Source of the DNA: Phytohabitans flavus
Lineage (GTDB): Bacteria; Actinomycetota; Actinomycetes; Mycobacteriales; Micromonosporaceae
Reading direction: 5' to 3'
DNA: 64,000 nt
Assembly: GCF_011764545.1 (NCBI RefSeq)
Contig: NZ_AP022870.1
Coordinates: 5,440,001 to 5,504,000, forward strand
Part shown: positions 35,476 through 43,121 of the stretch, piece by piece
Numbering within the stretch: the first letter of the stretch is position 1
How the letters are laid out: each line of letters begins with the position of its first letter
Translations under genes and position numbers: made by a program
The notes under the pieces: generated by a model
Told to the model about the DNA's origin: nothing
The model's input: the letters and a program-made list of their open reading frames with translations, nothing else
Databases searched by the model: none

Positions 35476-35534
35476 CAAAATCCCTGATTTTGCTGTGACA
35501 GGCGGCCTTGGAAGCAACAAAATCAGGGATTTTG
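35476..35534. repeat. Paired CAAAATC-N3-GATTTTG palindromes
   Basis: CAAAATCCCTGATTTTG (35476-35492) and its exact reverse complement (35518-35534) lie 25 bases apart. Each is itself a 7-bp palindrome with a three-base centre. They are strikingly AT-rich for this genome and could be a protein-binding pair or a cruciform. Confidence 0.75.
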
Positions 35535-35564
35535 TCAGGATCTTGACCAGTGATGCCGCCGCGT

Positions 35565-35616
35565 GAGATCTAGGGGAGTTAGGGTTGGTATGACGCGCTA
35601 GCTCCCCCTAGATCTC
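35565..35616. repeat. Imperfect 18-19 bp inverted repeat
   Basis: GAGATCTAGGGGAGTTAG at 35565-35582 pairs with CTAGCTCCCCCTAGATCTC at 35598-35616 apart from one mismatch and one extra base, over a 15-base loop. It could be a hairpin or the trace of a small mobile element. Confidence 0.65.
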
Positions 35617-35841
35617 GACAGACCTGGACCTCGAAGCCGAGGTGCGGCGGGATGTCGATCTTGATTCTGGCGGCGATCTCATTGCGGCTGGTGCCCAATA
35701 CCTGAGCGATGAGCCGTTCGGGACGGACCGGCATGGGAGGCGCGTGGAGTGCCCAGCATCCGTCCCAATCAAGCGCGAACCGGTTGTGCCGGGCGATCGA
35801 CGGGGTCGGGAAGGGTATCCACGGCCGCGCCAGCTGGGTTG

Positions 35842-35888
35842 GGTTGTGGACCGCGGAGGGTGAGGCAGCGGGAGCAGCGGTCCGGACC
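35842..35888 (-). repeat. Dispersed repeat, copy D/E, left part, interrupted by the IS
   Basis: On the minus strand it reads GGTCCGGACCGCTGCTCCCG, CTGCCTCACCCTCCGCGGTC then CACAACC. Together with 37430-37475 it rebuilds one complete repeat once the IS and one copy of GGTCCGGACC are removed. Confidence 0.75.
35879..35888. repeat. Target site duplication of the IS, left
   Basis: GGTCCGGACC, identical to 37430-37439. Ten bases is a usual duplication size for IS4-family elements. The sequence is a perfect palindrome from the repeat's centre. Confidence 0.8.
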
Positions 35889-37429
35889 CAATGCCACTCA
35901 CCTTAGTTTGATCTTGGTGGGTGGGTGTGTCGGTGTGGGTTGGTGGTGTTGGTGTGGGTGATGATCGCTGGTTGTGTTTGGGGCTGGTGGGCGGTTGACG
36001 GACTGGGTCTCGGTGGGGGTGTTGGCCGGGTCGGTGCCGCGGGATGTGGTCGATGCGGCGGTGGCGGTGTATGGCCGGGAGTCGAAGCGGTCGGATGGGA
36101 AGTTGCCGGCGCATGTGATGGTGTACTTCGCGATGGCGTTGGCGTTGTTCGCTGAGGATGACTATGAGGGGGTGCTCGCGCGGCTGGCTGAGCCGTTGAT
36201 GGCGTGGGGGTGTTGGGATGCGAGTTGGTCGATGCCGGGTTCGGCGGGGATTACGCAGGCCCGGCAGCGGTTGGGGGCCGAGCCGGTGCGGGAGGTGTTC
36301 GAGCGGGTGGCTCGGCCGGTGTGTGGGGTGTTGACCCGGGGTGCGTGGCTGGCTGGGCGGCGGTTGGTGTCGGTCGATGGAAGTGAGCTTGATGTGCCGG
36401 ATAGTCCGGCCAACGCGGAGTTCTTCGGCTATGCCGGCGGGGCTACGAGACGTTCGGCGTTTCCCAAGGCCAGGTTGGTCACGTTGGTCGAGACCGGTTC
36501 GCGGGCGCCGATCGGTGCGGTGATCGGGCCGGTCGTGGGTAAAGGGCAGGGGGAGCAGAGCCTGGCCCGTGGGTTGTATCCGTTGCTGGAGCCGGGCATG
36601 CTGCTGTTGGCCGATCGTAACTTCTACGGCTGGCGCGACTGGTGTGCGGCTACCGATACCGGCGCGGACGTGTTGTGGCGGGCCGGTGGCGCTGGCGGCG
36701 CGATCGCCCTACCCGTCGTGCAAGATCTGCCCGACGGCTCGTATCTGACCGTGGTGTATGCCTCCCGGACGCGTCCAAGCGAACGTGACCGGATCCTCGC
36801 GCTGGCCCGTGACCCGGCCACCCGGGCCGACATCGACCCGCACCGCGCCCGCATCGCCCGGGTCGTGTCCTATCAGGTCACCGACCGCGCGGACAACGAC
36901 GAACCGATCAGCCTGCTCACCAGCATCCTGGACCCGGCCGACGCCCCGGCCGCCGTGCTGGCCGAGGCATACCACCAACGGTGGGACCACGAAACCAGCA
37001 ACGGCCAACTCAAAACCCACCTGCGCGGCCCCGGACGGGTCCTACGCTCGAAAAGCCCGGCCATGGTGACCCAAGAAATCTACGGCTACCTGCTGACCCA
37101 CTACGCGATCAGCGCCCTGATCTGCCAGGCCGCCACCGAAGCCGACATCGATCCCGACCAGGTCAAATTCCACCGCACCGTGCGTATCCTGCGCCGTCGG
37201 GTCCAAGACCCGACGGCATTTTCCCCCTGACCACCGCCACCACCTCATCGCCGCCATCGGCGCCGACATCACCCACCACCGACACCTCAACCAACACCGC
37301 CACCGCAGCTACCCCCGCGTCGTCAAACGCATGCGCCACAACAGCTACCGAGTCAAACAACCCCACGACACCGGCACCCGCCACACCAACCCACCCACCA
37401 CCAAGATCAAACTAAGGTGAGTGGCATTG
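35889..37429 (+). mobile_element. Complete IS4-family-like insertion sequence
   Basis: A 1541-bp element. Its ends are inverted repeats: the left end begins CAATGCCACTCACCTTAG and continues TTTGATCTTGGTGG, and the right end is the exact reverse complement over at least 32 bases. It is flanked by the 10-bp direct repeat GGTCCGGACC, so both ends are precisely defined. It carries one intact transposase gene and could still be active. It lies inside a dispersed repeat. Confidence 0.85.
35974..37230 (+). CDS. IS4-family DDE transposase
   Basis: A 418-residue intact transposase. The N-terminal segment (LTDWVSVGVLAGSVPRDVVD, then VMVYFAMALALF) matches the IS4-type helix domain (PF13006-like). The DDE core follows: first Asp in RRLVSVDGSELDVPDSP, second in MLLLADRNFYGW, and the Glu in the YxxRW-like C-terminal motif EAYHQRWDHETSNGQLKTHL (Y...R...E). 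A GTG start at 35974 is used. About 200 bases of non-coding sequence lie between the stop and the right end. Codon use and GC are close to the host, with a less strict third position in the first 300 bases. Confidence 0.88.
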   Translation: MFGAGGRLTDWVSVGVLAGSVPRDVVDAAVAVYGRESKRSDGKLPAHVMVYFAMALALFAEDDYEGVLARLAEPLMAWGCWDASWSMPGSAGITQARQRLGAEPVREVFERVARPVCGVLTRGAWLAGRRLVSVDGSELDVPDSPANAEFFGYAGGATRRSAFPKARLVTLVETGSRAPIGAVIGPVVGKGQGEQSLARGLYPLLEPGMLLLADRNFYGWRDWCAATDTGADVLWRAGGAGGAIALPVVQDLPDGSYLTVVYASRTRPSERDRILALARDPATRADIDPHRARIARVVSYQVTDRADNDEPISLLTSILDPADAPAAVLAEAYHQRWDHETSNGQLKTHLRGPGRVLRSKSPAMVTQEIYGYLLTHYAISALICQAATEADIDPDQVKFHRTVRILRRRVQDPTAFSP

Positions 37430-37475
37430 GGTCCGGACCACCGCGGACATCGCGGTAGCTCAAATCTTTTGTGTT
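37430..37475 (-). repeat. Dispersed repeat, copy D/E, right part with target duplication
   Basis: Starts with the second GGTCCGGACC (37430-37439). On the minus strand it reads AAAAGATTTGAGCTACCGCG then ATGTCCGCGGTGGTCCGGAC, the leading half of the repeat. It joins the left part at 35842-35888. Confidence 0.75.
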
Positions 37476-37484
37476 GAAATTTGC

Positions 37485-39407
37485 CTAGGCGATCGCTGGC
37501 GGCAGCGGGCGGTGGTGGACGATGTCGAGGCGAGAGACTGCCCTCGTCAGGGCTACGTAGAGCAGGCGTGGCGGGAGGTCGGCGGGCTCGACGAGCACGA
37601 CGTGGTCGAACTCTAGGCCCTTCGCCATCGCCGGGTGCAGCACCGTCACGCGGTCGGCGGTCAGTGCGAAGGGCTCGCGTGTGATGACGCCGATCGAGCC
37701 CTCGTGCCCTAGTGCCTCGCGCACCGCCTCGGCCGTCGCCGCCGCCAGGTCGTCTGCACGGCGGACGTGTAGCGACCCCTCGCCGCGGACCGCACGGGTC
37801 GGCGGCACGTCCACGTCGAGTGTGGCGAGCAGCCGGTTGGCCAGCGCCAGCACGGCAGCCGGCACCCGGAAGCCGGCGGTCAGCGCCACCACCCGCGCCT
37901 TTGGCTTGCCGAGGTGGGTCAGCTGCTCGTACCAGCTCGTCGCCGCCCACGGTGTGGTGCCCTGGGCGAGGTCGCCGAGCACGGTCAGCGAGCCGTGCAC
38001 GCTGCGCCTGGCCAGCGCGCGGCACTCCATCGGGGACAGGTCCTGCGCCTCGTCGACGATGATGTGCCCGTACGACTCGGGGTGGTCGATCAGCCCGGCG
38101 ACCTCGTCGACCAGCACAAGGTCCGCGGCCGACCACCGCGCCCGGCGCCGGACGATCGCCTCCTGCTCCGCCGGCGTCAGGATCCCGTCGGCGGCCGCGG
38201 ACGGGTCGCGGAGCAGCTCGGCCACCACGTCCGCCGGGCGCACCGCGGGCCACACCTGGTCGAGGAAGTCGCGTACCGGGCGGGAGCGGCCCATCCGCTG
38301 GATCCAGGCGGCGCCCGGGGCATACCCGCGCGCCTCGGCCTGGCGCTGGAGGAGCCCGACCACGCGGGAGCGGAGGCGTTCGCGGCCGATGCCGTACGGC
38401 AGCGACTCCTGCCAGACCTGCCCGATGAGTCGGCCCAGCGCCGCTTCCGGGATCCGCCACCGGGCCGAGTTCTCGGCGACCGTGAGTGGGCCGGAGGGCT
38501 CGCCGAGCCGGGCGTACAAGGCGCGGCTGAGCACCGAAGCCATCCGCGCGTCGTGCTTCACGGCCGCCGCCGCGTCGCTGTCGGTACCGGTGACCCGGCG
38601 GCGGGCGAGCACCTGGTCGAGCGTGCGCTGCGCGATGTCGACCTCGCCGAGGGCCGGGAGGACGGCCGAGATGTACCGCAGGAACGCGGGGTTGGGGCCG
38701 ATGACGAGCACGCCGTCCCGCTTGAGCCGGCGGCGGTGGGAGTAGAGCAGGTACGCCGCGCGGTGCAGCCCGACCGCAGTCTTGCCGGTGCCGGGCGCGC
38801 CCTGTACGCACACCGACTCGTCCAGGTCGGCGCGGACCAGGTCGTCCTGGTCGGGCTGGATCGTGGCGACGATGTCCCGCATCGGCCCGACGCGCGGCCG
38901 CTCGATCTCCTCGGCGACAAGGCGACTCGCGAGAAGGCGACTCGCGACAGGCCGGCTCGCGACAAGCTGACCGGCACCCAGGTCCTCGTCCTCGAAGCCG
39001 GTCAGGGTGCCGCCCTGCCACCCGTACCGCCGGCGCACCGCGACGCCCATCGGATCGCGGGCGCTGGCCCGGTAGAAGGTGCGGGAGACCGGCGCCCGCC
39101 AGTCGATGACCATCGGCTCGCCCGCCTCGTCGGTGATGTGCCGGCGGCCGATGTAGTAACACTGTCCACTGTGGTCACCGGCGGCCGGGCCCGTGCCGAA
39201 CCGCAGGCGCCCGAAGTAGAGCGGCCCGTCCGGCTCCTCGGCAAGCTCCTTGGCGTAGCTCTTGAGCATCCGGCCGAGCATCTCCGCGGTGTACCGGTCA
39301 CCGGCGACCTGCTCTCCGGTGGCGACGCGGTGCCGCGCGAGGTCGAGCATGCGGGCCAGCGCGGCCCGGGAGGCCGCGAGGTGCGCCCGCTCCTCTTCCA
39401 ACGTCAT
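37485..39407 (-). CDS. helR: HelD/HelR-like RNA polymerase-associated UvrD-family ATPase
   Basis: A 640-residue superfamily 1 helicase-like protein. The N-terminal part (about 1-150) is a coiled coil plus the YFGRLRF...YYIGRRHI...VIDWRAPVSRTFY region typical of HelD. The Walker A motif is QGAPGTGKTAVGLHRAAYLL, Walker B VDEAQDLSPMECRAL, and motif VI YVALTRAVSRLDIVHH. HelR in actinomycetes frees stalled RNA polymerase and gives rifamycin tolerance. An unusual low-complexity stretch (ASRPVASRLLASRLVAEE near residue 150) stems from short tandem repeats in DNA. It is divergent from a TetR gene. Confidence 0.85.
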   Translation of the reverse strand: MTLEEERAHLAASRAALARMLDLARHRVATGEQVAGDRYTAEMLGRMLKSYAKELAEEPDGPLYFGRLRFGTGPAAGDHSGQCYYIGRRHITDEAGEPMVIDWRAPVSRTFYRASARDPMGVAVRRRYGWQGGTLTGFEDEDLGAGQLVASRPVASRLLASRLVAEEIERPRVGPMRDIVATIQPDQDDLVRADLDESVCVQGAPGTGKTAVGLHRAAYLLYSHRRRLKRDGVLVIGPNPAFLRYISAVLPALGEVDIAQRTLDQVLARRRVTGTDSDAAAAVKHDARMASVLSRALYARLGEPSGPLTVAENSARWRIPEAALGRLIGQVWQESLPYGIGRERLRSRVVGLLQRQAEARGYAPGAAWIQRMGRSRPVRDFLDQVWPAVRPADVVAELLRDPSAAADGILTPAEQEAIVRRRARWSAADLVLVDEVAGLIDHPESYGHIIVDEAQDLSPMECRALARRSVHGSLTVLGDLAQGTTPWAATSWYEQLTHLGKPKARVVALTAGFRVPAAVLALANRLLATLDVDVPPTRAVRGEGSLHVRRADDLAAATAEAVREALGHEGSIGVITREPFALTADRVTVLHPAMAKGLEFDHVVLVEPADLPPRLLYVALTRAVSRLDIVHHRPLPPAIA

Positions 39408-39419
39408 GCCACTAGCTTA

Positions 39420-39443
39420 ACTCAGTAAAGAATTTATCCGAGT
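39420..39443. promoter_or_regulatory. Possible TetR operator in the helR-tetR spacer
   Basis: ACTCAGTAAAGAATTTATCCGAGT is an imperfect AT-rich palindrome (ACTC...GAGT arms with TAAA/TTTA inside) midway between the divergent starts. Its position and form fit a TetR-family site controlling both genes; untested. Confidence 0.45.
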
Positions 39444-39457
39444 GTAGTATCGCTGGC

Positions 39458-40087
39458 ATGGCCGGCCTCCGCGAGCGCAAGAAGCAGCGCACCCACGACA
39501 CGATCTCCGCGGCCGCGATCGCGCTGTTCCTGGACCGCGGCTACGACGCCGTGTCCGTGGCGGACGTGGCGGACGCGGCCGAGGTCTCCAAGCCGACCCT
39601 GTTCAAGTACTTTCCGACGAAGGAAGACCTGGTCCTGCACCGCATCGCGGACCATCAGGGCGAGGCGGCCCGCGTGGTGCGGGAGCGGCGGCCCGGCGAG
39701 AGCCCGCTCGCCGCGCTGCGCCGGCACTTCCTCGACGGCCTCGACCGGCGCGACCCGGTGACCGGCCTCAACGACCACGAGCGCGTGCTCGCGTACCACC
39801 GGATGGTCTTCTCGACGCCAAGCCTCGCGGCCCGGGTGGCCAGCTTCGCCGAGGCGGACGAGGTCGCGCTGGCCGAGGCGCTCGGCGGTGGCCTCACCGC
39901 GCGGGTGGCGGCCGGCGCCATCGTCGCGGCCCAGCGCATCCTGGCCCGGGACAACTGGCAACGCCTGATCGACGGTCAGCCGGCCGAAGAGGTCCACCCA
40001 GAGGCGGTGGCGGCGGCCGATCGCGCCTACGACCTACTGGAGTCGGGGCTCGGCCACCACTACCCCGGTGACCTCGCCGAGGGCTAG
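39458..40087 (+). CDS. TetR-family regulator
   Basis: A 209-residue protein. The N-terminal HTH is the usual one: RTHDTISAAAIALFLDRGYDAVSVADVADAAEVSKPTLFKYFPTKEDL in pieces along residues 10-58. The C-terminal ligand domain is unique. The gene diverges from helR with a 50-base spacer holding a palindrome, so it may regulate helR. Its stop overlaps the end of the convergent fumarylacetoacetase gene by four bases. Confidence 0.87.
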   Translation: MAGLRERKKQRTHDTISAAAIALFLDRGYDAVSVADVADAAEVSKPTLFKYFPTKEDLVLHRIADHQGEAARVVRERRPGESPLAALRRHFLDGLDRRDPVTGLNDHERVLAYHRMVFSTPSLAARVASFAEADEVALAEALGGGLTARVAAGAIVAAQRILARDNWQRLIDGQPAEEVHPEAVAAADRAYDLLESGLGHHYPGDLAEG

Positions 40088-41229
40088 CTCCGGGCGGCCT
40101 GGGGCGGCGGGCACCCTCCCCGGATCACGACTTCGTCGCCGTCCTCCAGAAACGAGCTAGTCACGCCGGCGTGGCTCAGCTCCATCAGCGATCCCGCCTG
40201 GTCCGGCTCCGGGCCGCTGACCGTACCCGAGGCGAAGAGGTCGCCGGGGCGGATCGAGGCGCCGTTGACGGTCATGTGGGCGAGCATCTGCGCGGCGGTC
40301 CAGTACATCGCCGGGAAGGGCGGGCGGGACACCACCGTGCCGTTGAGCTCGACCTCCAGCGCGATGTCGAGCCCCCAGGGTGGCAGCGCCGCATCGTCCA
40401 GATAGGACGCGAGCGGTACGTTGCGCGGCGGGGGCGGCGTCCGGGCATTGTGGAAGGCGTCCAGCGGTACCACCCACGGCGAGACCGACGTGGCGAAGGA
40501 CTTGCCGAGGAACGGGCCGAGCGGCACGTACTCCCATGCCTGGAGGTCGCGCGCGGACCAGTCGTTGACAAGACAGACGCCGAAGACGTGCTCGGCCGCG
40601 TCCGCGAGGGCCACCGGCTCACCGAGGCGGGTACCGGCGCCGAGCACGAAGCCCACCTCGGCCTCGATGTCCAGCCGCAGGCTCGGGCCCACCTCGACGC
40701 CGTCGCCGACCCGGCGCTGCCCGTGCGGGCGGGCGATCGGGGTACCCGAGACGACCACCGTGCCGGACCGCCCGTGGTACCCGATCGGCAGGTGCTTCCA
40801 GTTTTCCGGCAGCGGCGGCGAGTTGGGGCGGAAGATGCGGCCGATCGCCGAGGCGTGGTGCTCGGAGGCGTAGAAGTCGACGTAGTCACCGAGGCTGAAC
40901 GGCAGGTGCGTCCGGCCGATCGGCGCCAGCAGCGGCTCGACGACGGGCCTGACTGATTCGTCAGTGAGCCAGGAGCGCAGCGCCACCCGGAGCCGGCGCC
41001 AGGTCGTGGCCGGCTCGGCCAGCAGCGGGTTGAGCACCGGCTCGGACACCAGCGGCGCCAGCTCAGGCAGCAGCCGCTCGCAGGCCCTGGCCAGGTCGAG
41101 CGCCACGTCGCCGATCCGCACCACCAGCCGCGATGCGCCGTCCCCTGTGGATACCGCGCCGTACGGCAGGTTGTGCACACCATACGGGTGCCCGGCATCG
41201 ACACCGGGCACCCAGGTCACGAGGCTCAC
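40084..41229 (-). CDS. fahA: Fumarylacetoacetase
   Basis: A 381-residue enzyme for the last step of tyrosine degradation (fumarylacetoacetate to fumarate and acetoacetate). Seen: N-terminal WVPGVDAGHPYGVHNLPYGA, the catalytic region FYASEHHASAIGRIFRP, PIGYHGRSGTVVVSGTPIARP and the metal ligands around LDIEAEVGFVLG and NDWSARDLQAWEYVPLGPFLGKSF. The final part has GDLFASGTVSGPEPDQAGSL. GTG starts at 41229 or 41220 are both possible; neither has a strong ribosome site. It follows hppD by 10 bases, so the two are one transcript. Confidence 0.92.
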   Translation of the reverse strand: MSLVTWVPGVDAGHPYGVHNLPYGAVSTGDGASRLVVRIGDVALDLARACERLLPELAPLVSEPVLNPLLAEPATTWRRLRVALRSWLTDESVRPVVEPLLAPIGRTHLPFSLGDYVDFYASEHHASAIGRIFRPNSPPLPENWKHLPIGYHGRSGTVVVSGTPIARPHGQRRVGDGVEVGPSLRLDIEAEVGFVLGAGTRLGEPVALADAAEHVFGVCLVNDWSARDLQAWEYVPLGPFLGKSFATSVSPWVVPLDAFHNARTPPPPRNVPLASYLDDAALPPWGLDIALEVELNGTVVSRPPFPAMYWTAAQMLAHMTVNGASIRPGDLFASGTVSGPEPDQAGSLMELSHAGVTSSFLEDGDEVVIRGGCPPPQAARS

Positions 41230-41239
41230 AGGACAGACA

Positions 41240-42442
41240 CTAGAGGTTGCCCCGCCGCTGCTGCTCGCGTTCGATGGCTTCGAAGAGCGCCTTGAAGTTG
41301 CCCTTGCCGAAGCCGAGCGACCCATGCCGCTCGATGAACTCGAAGAACACCGTGGGCCGGTCCCCGATCGGCTTCGTGAAGATTTGCAGCAGGTAGCCGT
41401 CCTCGTCCCGGTCGACCAGGATCTTCCGCTTCTGTAGCTCCTCGACCGGTACCCGCACATTGCCGATGCGGGCGCGCAGCTCGGGGTCCTCGTAATAGGA
41501 GTCCGGCGTGTCGAGGAACTCCACACCGGCCGCCCGCAGCCTGTCCACCGTGGACAGGATGTCGTTGGTGGCGAGCGCGAGGTGCTGCGCGCCAGGCCCG
41601 CGGTAGAACTCCAGGAACTCGTCGATCTGGCTCTTCCGTTTGCCCACGGCCGGCTCGTTGAGCGGGAACTTCACCCGGTGGTTGCCGTTGGCGACCACTT
41701 TGGACATCAGCGCCGAGTAGTCCGTGGCGATGTCGTCGCCGATGAACTCGGCCATGTTCGTAAAGCCCATGACCCGGTTGTAGAAGGCGACCCACTCGTC
41801 CATGTGGCCCAGCTCGACGTTGCCGACCACGTGGTCGAGCGCCTGGAAGAGGCGAGGGCGCTTGGGGAGCGTGGAGGCGCGGGCGACGTACCCGGGCAGG
41901 TAGGGGCCGTGGTAGCGGGAACGGTCGACGAGCGTGTGGCGGGTGTCGCCGTACGCCGCGATCGCCGCCAGCCGCACCGTGCCGTGCTCGTCGGTCAGCT
42001 CGTGCGGCTCTTCGAGGATCCGCGCGCCCTGCGCCCGTGCGTGCGCCACGCAGGCGTCCACGTCGGGCACCTCGAGCGCGATGTCGCTCACCCCGTCGCC
42101 GTGCCGGTCGTGCAGCGCCACGAGCGGGCTCTGCGGGTCGACCGCGCCGGCGAGCACGAACCGCACGGCGCCGCTGCGCAGCACGTACGCGCAGTGGTCG
42201 CGGTTGCCCGTCTCGGGGCCGGAGTAGGCGACCAGCTCCATCCCGAAGGCAAGCTGGTAGAAGCGGGCGGCCTGGGTCGCGTTGCCGACCACCCACACGA
42301 TCGCGTCCCAGCCGATCACCGGGAACGGGTCGGCCTGCTCGTCGTACTCCACCAGCCCCACGAGTTGCTTGAGCTGCTCGAGGCTCAGATCCGCGAGCCG
42401 CTCGTCATCGGTCAGGACGTGTTCGACGGTCATGCCCACCAT
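41240..42442 (-). CDS. hppD: 4-hydroxyphenylpyruvate dioxygenase
   Basis: A 400-residue Fe(II) dioxygenase with two VOC-like halves. Iron ligands are in LDHVVGNVELGHMDEW (His), GAQHLALATNDI (His) and VFFEFIERHG (Glu). It turns 4-hydroxyphenylpyruvate into homogentisate. The ATG at 42442 is preferred since GAGGAAG lies seven bases before; an ATG three codons in is also possible. Homogentisate 1,2-dioxygenase (hmgA) is not in the window. The Lrp gene is divergent. Confidence 0.95.
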   Translation of the reverse strand: MVGMTVEHVLTDDERLADLSLEQLKQLVGLVEYDEQADPFPVIGWDAIVWVVGNATQAARFYQLAFGMELVAYSGPETGNRDHCAYVLRSGAVRFVLAGAVDPQSPLVALHDRHGDGVSDIALEVPDVDACVAHARAQGARILEEPHELTDEHGTVRLAAIAAYGDTRHTLVDRSRYHGPYLPGYVARASTLPKRPRLFQALDHVVGNVELGHMDEWVAFYNRVMGFTNMAEFIGDDIATDYSALMSKVVANGNHRVKFPLNEPAVGKRKSQIDEFLEFYRGPGAQHLALATNDILSTVDRLRAAGVEFLDTPDSYYEDPELRARIGNVRVPVEELQKRKILVDRDEDGYLLQIFTKPIGDRPTVFFEFIERHGSLGFGKGNFKALFEAIEREQQRRGNL

Positions 42443-42543
42443 CTGAACGCTTCCTCAGGCGCTATGCAACTGGCGTACCGTGAGCTAGTCATGTTGAGCA
42501 ATTGGCACAGGGATTCTCGCAAAGAGCTAGGCGGATTGACTAG

Positions 42544-43056
42544 ATGGATCTTGACGCACTCGACGTGGCCCTGCTGCGGCTGCTGACCGAGCACCCGCGG
42601 ATCGGCGTGCTGGAGCTGTCCCGCCTCGCCGGGGTCGCCCGCGCCACCGTCAGCGCTCGGATGGAGCGGCTGCGCACCTCGGGCGTCGTAACGGGGTACG
42701 GGCCGCAGGTCGACCTCGCCGCGGCCGGCTATCCGGTGCAGGCGTACGTGACGCTGGAGATCGCGCAGGGGCGGCTGGACGAGGTTACCGAGCACCTCGT
42801 GGCGCTCCCGGGGGTGCTGGAGGCGTACGCGACGACCGGCACGGGCGACGTGCTCTGCCGGCTCGCCGCCCGCTCCAACGACGATCTCCAACAAATCCTG
42901 CTCGAACTCAACCGCTCGGCCGGTATCCGCCGTTCCACAAGTGTGGTGGTCCTCTCGACAGTGGTCGCGCATCGCACGCTGCCGTTGCTCACTCACGGTC
43001 CGCAGCGGGGCGCACACCACGCGCCGTCGTACAAGAATCGCCCTGAGTTTCTGTAA
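42544..43056 (+). CDS. Lrp/AsnC-family regulator
   Basis: A 170-residue protein: an N-terminal HTH (DVALLRLLTEHPRIGVLELSRLAGVARATVSARMERLRTSGVV within residues 5-50) and a C-terminal RAM ligand-binding domain (VTLEIAQGRLDEVTEHLVALPGV). Lrp proteins sense amino acids. It is divergent from hppD and probably controls the tyrosine genes in response to tyrosine or phenylalanine; that is inferred from position. The spacer has the heptamer GAGCTAG twice about 44 bases apart. Confidence 0.88.
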   Translation: MDLDALDVALLRLLTEHPRIGVLELSRLAGVARATVSARMERLRTSGVVTGYGPQVDLAAAGYPVQAYVTLEIAQGRLDEVTEHLVALPGVLEAYATTGTGDVLCRLAARSNDDLQQILLELNRSAGIRRSTSVVVLSTVVAHRTLPLLTHGPQRGAHHAPSYKNRPEFL

Positions 43057-43121
43057 TGCGGTGGCTGCACCGCCGGTCTCCATTTACAAACGGTCGATGC
43101 TGTGAAGAGGGAGGCAGGCGG

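Larger units (their letters stand above)
35231..35878. other. Gene-free repeat island before the IS
   Basis: About 650 bases with no convincing gene. It holds two AT-rich palindromes, a long imperfect inverted repeat and, at its end (35842-35888), the left half of repeat copy D on the minus strand. Frames crossing it are short and lack ribosome sites. Confidence 0.6.

Noticed and set aside
39420..39443. Rifamycin-associated element before helR
   Set aside because: The known element is a GC-rich inverted repeat with GGGGCTTGC; this spacer instead has an AT-rich palindrome.
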